Source: Skeletonema tropicum (Eukaryota; Bacillariophyta; Thalassiosirophyceae; Thalassiosirales; Thalassiosiraceae). From it: DNA of 64,000 nucleotides. The position numbers were made by a program, and so were the translations under genes. The stretch is from NCBI GenBank assembly GCA_037178625.1, contig JAWZXG010000030.1, positions 62,001 through 126,000 on the forward strand. The letters are read 5' to 3'. Within the stretch, counting starts at the first letter, position 1, and each line of letters begins with the position of its first letter. Positions 1 through 9,500 of the stretch are shown here, one piece after another. Under the pieces are notes generated by a model. That model had not been told where the DNA came from. It did not search any database and was given only the letters and a program-made list of their open reading frames with translations.

Positions 1-35
1 GTGACGATTCTGCCACGTCACCATACCACGCTCTC
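1..35 (+). repeat. Left terminal inverted repeat of the MULE
   Basis: Perfect 35-bp inverted match to 5414-5448. It contains the decamer TGCCACGTCA, which recurs in a hairpin near 55.3 kb. Confidence 0.93.
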
Positions 36-279
36 CCACCACCCCTTCTTTCCACCACAAGCCCCGCACACAGTCAAAGTTAGATACCCCAGTAACTACA
101 TCATAAGCCATAAAGTCACCGCGGCAACACCAACTAGCATAAATCATAGTCACTACAGCAAAACACTACCGCTCATTCCACTTTCGTCGTCAGATTTTTT
201 CGTATTCTTGCCGCTGCTTCAATAATTGGTCATCTACGACCTATCGAATTTACACACAACATACCTTACAAACAAATCA

Positions 280-1560
280 ATGTTGGTCGATTATTATGAC
301 CTACATCGATTCGAGTTGTTCCAGCAGAAGGTTCGCCGATACGGTGGCGAAGCAGCCGTCCGTCATGACTATAATATTTACAACAGAAAATACACTCCTC
401 CACAATTGAAGGATCAAATGAAAAGCGGCAACTATTTACATAATCAGAACCTGAAATGGTGGCGGACAATAAACAAGAACAAACCTTCACCAAAAAAAAT
501 ATCATTTTTGTCATCATCATTGCAATATGACTCCAAAAGAGACAACAAACGGAAGGCGATGGAACTTGACAATTCAACTGTTTCATTTCAGTTCAACAAA
601 GTCACAGCAAAGAAGAAACGTAAAGCGGGGAAACACAAAGCACAACTCACCGCCAAACATTTAACTAACTCTCCTGCACCCCTCATTACACCACAATATG
701 GGGACTTTGTTGAGGTTGAATTCTCCTCCAATTCAAGCGTTTATGTTCTTTATGCTCGCGCAGATAGCGAATGCCCCCTGCTTCGTGACATACATGAATG
801 CTGCTATAAAGGAGCCGGAAATACTCTTGACAATTCTCTTGATGCTTTGCCCAAAAGAGCTTGGGAACAAGACAACCATGCTGGTGGGGGATATGCAGCA
901 TTTGGGATTGGATCCATGGATAAAAGACAAACTGGGCCCTTCTTTCTTATGAATCATCAATATGAAAAGGCAAAAGCTATTACTTCCTCTCTCTCTTCCA
1001 TCTTTGGTAGAGTTGCGGCAGCCTTGCTGAACTACACACCTAATGTATTTAGGGAGAATGAAAAAATTAAGAGCATAAATGCAAACTTCTCTTTCCCACC
1101 AATTGGTTGCCAAGGTGCAGTTGGCTGGATGGCAAATCAAGTTGCGATTCGCCGCATAGGCAAGGGATGCCAGAAGAATGCAATGATAGAAGACAGTGTT
1201 GTGGCATTGCACGCTGACACCGGGGATTTGAGTACAATGCACCCGCTTGTATACATACCGCGCGGTGGTCCAGATGGAAGAGGTGGAATTATAGCAGATT
1301 CCCACTTGGTCATTGCGGAAAGCGAGACTGGTGGCAAATACATTCAAATCGAGACAAATGTGAGAGATACTGTCTGTATAGTGGTCTTCAATAGCGCACT
1401 GAATTTGCATGGGTTGGTCCAATCATCCCCTGAAGGTGAAACTGAAGATGCCTGGAGCACGAGGCTCATTCCATTCATTACAAAGCAAATGTATAACTTC
1501 ATGTTAAAGAACAAATCTGCAGCGCCAATTGATAAGTTTAATGTTCTAAGAGTAAAGTAA
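280..1560 (+). CDS. MULE-borne putative 2-oxoglutarate/Fe(II) dioxygenase-like protein
   Basis: This 426-residue protein is read from the first ATG of an open frame that extends upstream to 226 without another ATG. The N-terminal third is basic, with a KKKRK-type cluster near residue 110 that could be a nuclear localisation signal. The C-terminal half carries H311-x-D313 (LHADTGD), a glycine-rich strand region (RGGPDGRGG), H377 (NLHG) and R395 (STRLIPF). That order and spacing are typical of the double-stranded beta-helix 2OG-Fe(II) dioxygenases, including the TET/JBP DNA-base oxidases known to travel with some eukaryotic DNA transposons. It lies convergent to the transposase, inside the same terminal repeats. 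The family assignment is inferred from motif spacing. It could instead be an unrelated MULE accessory protein. Confidence 0.5.
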   Translation: MLVDYYDLHRFELFQQKVRRYGGEAAVRHDYNIYNRKYTPPQLKDQMKSGNYLHNQNLKWWRTINKNKPSPKKISFLSSSLQYDSKRDNKRKAMELDNSTVSFQFNKVTAKKKRKAGKHKAQLTAKHLTNSPAPLITPQYGDFVEVEFSSNSSVYVLYARADSECPLLRDIHECCYKGAGNTLDNSLDALPKRAWEQDNHAGGGYAAFGIGSMDKRQTGPFFLMNHQYEKAKAITSSLSSIFGRVAAALLNYTPNVFRENEKIKSINANFSFPPIGCQGAVGWMANQVAIRRIGKGCQKNAMIEDSVVALHADTGDLSTMHPLVYIPRGGPDGRGGIIADSHLVIAESETGGKYIQIETNVRDTVCIVVFNSALNLHGLVQSSPEGETEDAWSTRLIPFITKQMYNFMLKNKSAAPIDKFNVLRVK

Positions 1561-1832
1561 AACACATCTTTTCCTACGCATATTTGCTCAAACATTGGTA
1601 CCATACTGCCTCTGTAATGTGTGGAGAGAATTTTTTCTCTGAGAATGATCTATTCTATGTCATCTTCATTCCCAGGAATCACTGATTTTGATAGGGGATA
1701 AGCACCTATTGATTACCCCACCAATCACCCAACCAGTGAATTAGCAACTTTTGTTGCATAAAATGAAATAGTAAAGAAGAATGCTTGTGCTCAAGCCACA
1801 AAATTAAATCAGTTGTCTTTATCTTTACAGAA

Positions 1833-4800
1833 TCATTTTCCATGAAGAAACACGTAATGGCTATTACTTTGTCCTTCTCTTGCCCATAGTGCAACTGTAT
1901 TATGATCGAAATACATGGGTTGACAATCTTTCATGGCCAATCCCCTTAGAATGATATTCGCCTTGTATACCACACTGTTCAAAACAAACACCTTTCCAAC
2001 AACTTGAATCCCAATCGCATCCTTTGCAACACAAGGATCAACATCAGCTGTTGATTTTGTTTCGTCCAAAACCGAAACAGTCTCAATCAATCCCCAAGTT
2101 GATTTCACTAATCTTTTCCCAATCTGCTTTGCAGCTGCGCAATTTGCCTTGTTGTGTCCAATACCCTTACAAAGATCACAAGTTGAAATGTGACGTTTTG
2201 CCGTAACCACTGCTTCCACTCCGCTTATCTTTCTTTTCATGCAAGTTCCACCTTCGCCCCGTTTCCTTGTAGAAGGAAGGATGCCTTGAGGGTTGTTGAT
2301 GTTATTCTTACCATCCGCAACTGTAAGATCAAGGTACGACGCAGGCTGCTCCTTTTAATTCTTCTTCCCCGACATTTTGAATATTAGCAATCATGTAATT
2401 CACAACTGGCAAAAGCTTCTGGTATGTTTCGTTGCTGCGCGATGCAGTACTGGCAAGCTGTTTGAATTTGTCCAACAGAATATTGTGCATTTGAGTCGAA
2501 TTCAAACGTTTCGCTTTCTTTGCTGTATAACGTTTTGCAATCAATGGGTTGGCAACAAGATCTGACACAAATTCCCCTACACCTTCACCGCCAGCAACTT
2601 GTACATTATCTGTTGCATTAGTATGCAGCTCAACTGCACCAACGACTCCCTTCTCATCTGGCAGATCAAAATCGGCACCCCCAAAATCTGCTGCAGGAGT
2701 GTCATCAATGGAAGAACCACCATTTCTTTGTGGTGCTGGAGAAATTGCAGGGATTGACTTCACTTCGGTATCATTAAGTTTCCAATGATTGTGAAACTGT
2801 GACTCATTGAATTCAAAATCGCATACTCGTTGGATGTGCTTGCATGGCTGTCCACTGTTGATGTCCCTTTTGCACCACATGCAGTAATACACACCGTCTC
2901 TGAATTCTACAACCCTCCTTGGTTGTGTCACTCTATCTGGACCTTTTAAATAAACCAAATATGCCTTAGTCACACCTCTTGCCTGTTGCTCAGCAGACAG
3001 TACTGCCATTTCCTCATATGAGTACTCTTGAGCTTCTAGGTTTGTCTTGATGAAGTTATCCACAACTTTGACAGAACATTTCATCGAACATTCTTGAGCC
3101 GCTTTTGTTCGCATGCCTTGGACATCATCATCGTAGACTGCAACTCGTGCTTTGACTCTTTGCTTTCGTTCCTCAGAAGTCTTATCCTCATCTTTCTGAA
3201 GGTGTTGCTGGACGACACCAGTAAAAGAATGAACTTGTCCTCCAAGATGACGTTGGAACGCTGAGAATGATCCCTCGACAACGGAACTTGCCTCCATATC
3301 CAGTGTGAAATTCTCAATTCTCCAAGGATTCCCCCACCGCTCTTTATAAAGGGAAAGTTGCTGAAGATATTCTGCAGCCCCTGGCCATTTGCGGCATGCT
3401 TCATTCAAGCGAACATCCCATTCCTGTTTACATGTGGTGTTCTTCACCAGATGTTGATACACAAAGGACTTGCAATCCGCATAGCCTGGGATGTGTTTCA
3501 AATTACGAGGGAAATCTAGTCTCATAATATGCCATGTACAGGCACCAAAGAATGTGACAGAAGGGAGAAATCGTTGTATAGGCTCCACACCAACTCCTAC
3601 AAAAACAACAAAGAATTCGGTCGTAAGCAGCTCCTTGCATGATGTTGAGATGCACACATGAACAATGGTGTTGTATACTTACCCAAATCTGACATGGTGG
3701 CTTTCACAATTTCAGCAGCAAAGGGTGACATAGTAACAAGGCTTTGCAGCACCCACGATACAGCTTCATTGCTAGCACACATAGTCATTGCTCCCATTAC
3801 AGTTTGAGATTTGCCTTCATGATCTGAAACCATAACATTCCAAAAGCAAAAGTTGCTTGTATTGACACCACTCCTTGTGTCATCAATGAATATCATAGCA
3901 CCATGTCTGAGAAGTCTTGCCCTCATCCTACCAGTCTGCCATGCAGTTCCACTGAATCTGTGTTCTGAATCAGTTGTAACTCGACTGTCATATCCATCTA
4001 CTTCTTCCTTTAAACCTCTATGCAACATTAGCAGGTTATCAATGCTGTCTTTACTCCCGGCAGAAATCTCATTTGCTAAGTCTTCGTTATGAAGATAGTC
4101 AGTCCATTGACCTATCTCCTCCTTAGAGCACTCATTTGGTTTCCAATTTTTTATGGGCTCATCATTTAGAAGTCTGTAACGCAAATTGGTAGCCTCTTCC
4201 AGTGTTGCATCCAGAAATCCTGATTGAATCAACCAACTTTTGACATCATCAGTGCCATATCTACGCGCTTTCACTTCTTTACGTAGGTGCGCTAAAGCAT
4301 AGTCAGGATATGTTCTCCCTGCTCTCTTCCGTAATGCGAAAATCATCTCCTGGTCATCTCCACCATTACAACCGTTTGTATGCTCTAGAGAGACAGATGT
4401 TATACGGACAATTTCATCATTACGGCATGCGTCATTAGGCATTCTTTCACGTGCAGCACTGATGTGCCACTCACAGCCAGTCTTCAGAGACTGACGAGTT
4501 GGCCGGGCACCCTTGATCCCTTCTTTCTTTTGTGACTTGTGGGTTCCTGATCTAGGACAGGTGTATCGATAGCTAATGTAATTATCTGCTTGCGTTCTTT
4601 TGTTTTCTGTCTTTTTTTGTTTAGGAAACATCCGCACAGTCACGCAATAATCTTCCACTGCTTGTTTGAAGAGTTGTTCCGATGGAAACACATCGTTGTT
4701 GTTAAAAGGTGCAGTGGCAGTGGAGGTATTAGTGGATGTATTGGTGGCCAAATCTAATTCTGCCTCTTCAGTTGGTGAAGTTGTTGTGGTTGTGTTGGTG

Positions 4801-5237
4801 GGCATATCAATGGTGCCAGTCAGACCGTTTTGCATCGTCATATCAAGAGGTTCGCTTGGGTTTTGTTGAGGAATTAGATGTTGCTGTTGCTGTTGGTTTT
4901 GAAAAAGCGATGCTTGATTGAGAAAAGGTGCAGGTGGTCGAAAATTGATGGGAAAAAGATGCTGAAGCTGATGATGATTATAACTTGGCCACTGATTGTT
5001 GGAAGATGGCAGAGGAGGAAACAAAGTGGCGAAGTTGCTGTTGTAATGTGGCATTACGCTATGAGCAGCGCCTGTGTCATGCGGATGTTGCATGTTTGTG
5101 GAGGTGGAGGTTGACAAACACGCACCAGAGGAAGAAGCAGGACCAGGATTACCAGGATTCATTAGTAGATTGGTGCTTGGTGACGACCTCCTGCCACTGT
5201 TATCGTTGTTAATATCCTGAGAATGTGCGGATTGCAT
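1833..5237 (-). CDS. MULE-family transposase (one intron, one frameshift)
   Basis: The start is ATG at 5237. Exon 1 (5237-3683) has a Gln/Asn/Pro-rich N-terminus and a FAR1/WRKY-GCM1-like zinc domain (YTCPRSG ... TGCEWH ... LEHTNGC). It then has the start of the DDE nuclease, with D452-D453 (FIDDTRSG) and D517 (MSDLG). An 86-nt intron (3682-3597, GTAAGT...TTGTAG) splits the glycine after SDL. Exon 2 continues with the MULE-typical CTWHI motif, a Glu-containing TLDMEAS block that probably holds the third catalytic residue, and a SWIM-like CMWC...CKH motif. The frame closes at 2329. The shifted frame reads on to 1833 and encodes a CCHC zinc knuckle (CDLCKGIGHNKANC). One extra base in the T-run 2353-2356 would account for the break. 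It is either a genuine decay mutation or a homopolymer sequencing error. Confidence 0.87.
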
Positions 5238-5305
5238 GATGTATTAATGACACTGGTAACACTTAGCTTACTTTATTTTTGTCATTGGCCGCGCTGCAGC
5301 AACAT

Positions 5306-5308
<3 letters not shown>

Positions 5309-5357
<49 letters not shown>
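5309..5357. repeat. (GA)n microsatellite
   Basis: About 49 bases of uninterrupted GA dinucleotides lie between the transposase start and the right terminal repeat of the MULE, followed by a second short GA run to about 5368. Confidence 0.97.
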
Positions 5358-5362
<5 letters not shown>

Positions 5363-5413
5363 AGAGAGCGCGCCTCTTGTTGAAAGATAATTCTGCCTTT
5401 TAGGGTTAATGGA

Positions 5414-5448
5414 GAGAGCGTGGTATGGTGACGTGGCAGAATCGTCAC
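5414..5448 (-). repeat. Right terminal inverted repeat of the MULE
   Basis: Perfect 35-bp inverted match to 1-35. The host sequence begins at 5449. The pairing breaks down immediately inside the element, at the GGTTAATG next to the repeat. Confidence 0.93.
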
Positions 5449-5525
5449 ATCATAGGGCGTGCCCAACCCGTGCCCAGAAAAGCCGTGCCCAACGTAGCCC
5501 CTCCCAATATTTTACCCTGACAGAG

Positions 5526-5606
5526 AGGGTAAGAATCAGGGTAAGAATCAGGGTAAGAATTCTTACCCTAATTCTTACCCTAATTCTTACCCTAATTCTT
5601 ACCCTT
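5526..5606. repeat. Inverted tandem array of a 12-bp AGGGTAAGAATY unit
   Basis: Three forward copies of AGGGTAAGAATC are followed without a spacer by four reverse-complement copies (AATTCTTACCCT), centred on the GAATTC at 5557-5562. The two halves can pair over 34 bases per arm with two mismatches. The unit contains TTACCC rather than TTAGGG, so it is not a canonical telomere repeat. Confidence 0.9.
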
Positions 5607-5889
5607 TCTCGTAGTGATCGCCAATTAGATCTAAATCCTAATGTTTTAGATTTTGACTCACTCTGTTGCAGCAGCAGCAGCAGCTATGTGCAATACTGGT
5701 GAAAAAGCAAAAGAGGAAGCAAATCTGTGTAGAAAGAGTCGGAGGTCGGAACGGACTGAAGAACACAAAAAATTATGCACTCGTAGATAGATAATAGAAG
5801 AATAATGATATAACACTACTGCAAAACATGTTCGTTATCACTTAGTGTAGATAATGTCGCCTCTTGAGGGCCTACCAGACGTACTTTAA

Positions 5890-5917
5890 AAATTTCTGTT
5901 ACATATAACAGAAATTT
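5890..5917. repeat. Perfect 12-bp hairpin
   Basis: AAATTTCTGTTA and its exact complement flank the 4-nt loop CATA. There is no poly-T tract or adjacent gene end to mark it as a terminator. It may be the remnant of a small foldback element. Confidence 0.7.
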
Positions 5918-6595
5918 CGTAATAGAAGAATAGAATACCATAGTGATGCACAGAAAGAGAAAGAGTGCATAGATAGGATTAAGCGTATATGCAATCGATA
6001 TGAACTCACTGATGCACATCTTGATCTTGTTCCAAAGCCGCTGAGCAGCATTTCCATGCGGACTTTATAAGTACGATTCACTTTCTGTAGCGAAGCTTTT
6101 GCACTTTGTACCTGTACACGCTCGAGATAATCTGGTACTGGAATCAGTGGTTAATACCTACACATTCAAATGTAACGTTCCATGCCTTCGCGATGACTTT
6201 CGAATACCAGACATCACTTACGCCGAACTCGGGACCGGGACTCTGTAAGATAATTAATACATCCCCGCTCTGTTCTCCGTTCGTTCGTATTTACGTCAGC
6301 GTAAATAATAATCTCATAACTCAAACCATCATAATCAAAAAAGGCAATTTTGAGACCAGGGTCTAATCGAGGTCTAAACGACGCGAACCCCACTCCTCCG
6401 CCGATTTCTGAAAATGTGGTCGCAGGCTGCACCGCTGCCACTAATTAATAAGTACACATCACGCACGCACGATATAATAGTATCGACGGAGCCCACCTTG
6501 CTGGCCACTTCTCACAAGACAATCCATCACCACTAATTACCAAACAATACATAGCCCCTCTCTAGATATCTAAGTAGAAGTAAATACTAATCAAG

Positions 6596-9500
6596 ATGAT
6601 GAAGAGTCTCAAATGGTTCGACAGCGGTGGCAACAAATCATCGAATAATGACGAAGAGGAGGAGAAGGATCATCATGATCATCCGATGACTGTGGAATTT
6701 CCATCTCCTCCCATGGAAGACCCTCCCTATAATATTATTACTACTACTACTACTACCAGTTCCTCAGATCATCCTCATGATACAAAATCTCCACAAACGA
6801 ATACTACTACTACTACTACTACTACTATTCCATCCCGATCCTCCTCCTTGGAGGAATTGACACGCAATGCCTACTACGCCAACCCAACTACCACTGGCCC
6901 CACCACTACGACTTATAATTTCAATAACAATGATGAGAGCAACCAACAACACGATTTACTACGACGAATCTCCGAAGTCAATTCGGAAGAAAAATCATCC
7001 ACGTGCAATAATATGACGAATGATTATACGATACATTCGGAGAATAATGAGGAACCGCATAATCCATCCTCCTCTTCTGCTGCTCCATTTCGCAATAATG
7101 ATAATAATGAGGATGATGGATCCAATTATGATTATCAACGGCAACGGGGCAACTCGATTAACATTTATGAAGAGGAGGATATTCCTATCAACAACAACAA
7201 CCACAATGAACTCAATAATACTAACAATACTGGCATGTCAGATTCAATAGCGGGCGATAGATATGGGATAAGACCCAGCATGAGACACTTATCCACAGAA
7301 ACAGAAAGTCAAGAGAATAATAATAATGATAGTCATCATCATCCCGTGGTACAACCAACAACAACAAGTAGTAGTTATAGACGAAGAAAGTCTGGATCCA
7401 ATAGGAATACATTCCATCGACGATCGGAAAGTGAGGTTGTATCGGCAATTAAATCAACTTCGATGGGTGGTGGTGGTGGTGGGAGTGATAGTCCTAATAA
7501 TGAGAGGGAAGAGGAGGGTGAGGATAGGTATGATGTTCGTGCTGCGTTTGAGAAGGAGCACAAGGGTGAGTTCGTTCTTGTTGATGTTGTTTTTGATGTA
7601 TAGTTGGGGGGAGAGGGGGGAGTTTATGTATGTATCATCATTATTTGCCCATAAAGAGAAGAGGAGTGGGGAAGACAACTCTGTATCGATGGAATGAATC
7701 AATAATGCTATTGAGTCTTTTGACCGGGGGGAAGGTTGGATGGATGCTTGCAGTGATTCATGATACTTGCTTATTCGAATCTCATCTTCCTTACATATTC
7801 TCCTCATCCCTTAATTTCACATTCCTACACACCCGCTATATACACTCTACTCATTTCAATCAGCAACCCGGACATACAAAGTGGTCGTAATAGTAGTCCT
7901 CGTCGCAGCAGCCGTAACCGTCACGGCAGTAGTTCACCAATTCACATCCAACGGAGAAAATCAAAATTTTCAAAAGGAATACGACGACTACGCGGCAAAA
8001 TTCATAACCAACTTTCATCATTTGGCCGTCATGAGACAATGGGCTGCGTATACTGTCGCTGCACAATTCACTGCCAAGAGTTTGGATAATTATGGACCGA
8101 GTACCAAGCCGTGGCCGAATGCGACATTGCCGGATTTTCATGATCAGGTACGAGGTGCGCTTGTGTTGGCACATGGGGTGAATATTGAATTTAGTCCATT
8201 TTTCCCGAATGATGATGTGATTCGGAGTCAGTGGGAGGCGTATGCTGTGGAGAGTGAGGTACGTTTGATATTATTATTATTATGTGCAAACAAATGTATC
8301 GTGCTCACGTTATTCATTACTTTTCGGGGATCTACAACATACTTATAACAACTCATTCGGCCCTTTTCACTTTATTGTGTATGACACACAGGAAATGGCC
8401 AGGTTTGTTCCCGAATGGGCGAAGAGTCACACTGGGGGTCATGGTGCCATGGATCATGATGCGGCAACAGATTCATTGATGTCACATGGGACGGATACAA
8501 ACCATGGACATGACATGGGTGAAGATTCCAATGTGGAGGAAGATACAAACGCAGGTCAAGATATGGGAGAGACTGAGTCTTCGTCTTTCATGCAAACGAA
8601 GGATCCAGAATTCGACATGGGGCCAGGTATGAATGAGGCGGTGGAGTTAGCGAATGGGAAGCGCTTGCTTCGGCGAAGAATGCTCAATGAGGGCGAACAC
8701 GGCATGTCTCATCAGGATGATTCCATCACTGATCATGAACATGTCGAGCAGATGGCTAATCTAAAGCCATATGATGATGGTGGATGTGTCGGTATAAATA
8801 CAGTGTACAAAGATATGCTTCCTTCATCCTGGGGGGGAACGACATCGACTCACGTGCACCCAAATCGGCCAATTAATCAAGGAATATATACCATGGACGG
8901 ATACAAGTGAGTATTTCTTTTGACGGGGAAATCTCTTGACGAAGACACTGATTCCTTACTCATTTCTATTTCTTCTTTTTATGTGACTTCAATTTTCACA
9001 GTGTGGTCGACGAGACTCATGATGCTTCAGAAATGCCTTACCTTGCCCCATCATGGCAGATCTACCCACCAATCGGCAACGAGGGAAGAGTGATGTACAA
9101 CGAATATTCTGATTGTCATCGCCGGCGTGCTATTAATACCATGATTAAAACAGGTGGACCTGCAATGTCCGAGGTGTTACTTGGGTTTGAAGGTTATCAT
9201 CATTTTTTCGATGAGCCTGCGAGTATTCTCCTGTATCCCGTACACAATCATTTTGACGAAAAGGACAGGACCATGGTTGGGTTCGTGACAGTTACATTCC
9301 ATTGGCTTGGCGTGTTTTGGAACATCCTCCCTGATAATATCCGTGGAGTTGTAGCTGTTATTGAGACATCCTCGGGACAAATGTCAAGCTTTCGAATTGA
9401 TGGCAAGCGTGTAAGTGCATCAATACTTCCTTCTTTTTTATATGTGTTTCACGTCACCGCTTGCTGATATAACTTGGACATTTTATGCATGCATCTGAAA

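Larger units (their letters stand above)
1..5448. mobile_element. Mutator-like (MULE) DNA transposon, apparently complete
   Basis: The first 35 bases of the window are the exact reverse complement of 5414-5448, so the ends form 35-bp perfect terminal inverted repeats beginning GTGACGATTCTGCCACGTCA. Between them lie a MULE-family transposase on the minus strand (1833-5237) and a convergent plus-strand gene (280-1560). Size, long terminal repeats and transposase type agree with an autonomous Mutator-like element. The left end coincides with the window edge, so the repeat may extend further left and the 8-10 bp target duplication usual for MULEs cannot be tested. A frameshift late in the transposase suggests that this copy may no longer be fully active. 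Confidence 0.88.
5449..6595. other. Intergenic region between the MULE and the cyclase-PDE gene
   Basis: No gene is supported in these 1.15 kb. The region holds a 12-bp-unit inverted tandem repeat (5526-5606), a short CAG run near 5671-5685, a 28-bp hairpin (5890-5917) and an AT-rich stretch with TATAATA near 6473. That stretch could serve as a core promoter for the gene starting at 6596, but its spacing of about 120 bases is not diagnostic. Confidence 0.6.

Noticed and set aside
698..1422. Open frames on both strands within the dioxygenase-like gene (up to 229 codons)
   Set aside because: They are shadows of the plus-strand gene, with no motif and no independent start context.
5526..5606. 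Interstitial telomere tract
   Set aside because: The unit is AGGGTAAGAATY (12 bp) with TTACCC, not the TTAGGG-type repeat, and it is arranged as an inverted repeat.
5816..6081. Short minus ORFs with hydrophobic stretches upstream of the cyclase gene
   Set aside because: They overlap the 28-bp hairpin and each other, and their hydrophobicity follows from AT-rich codons.
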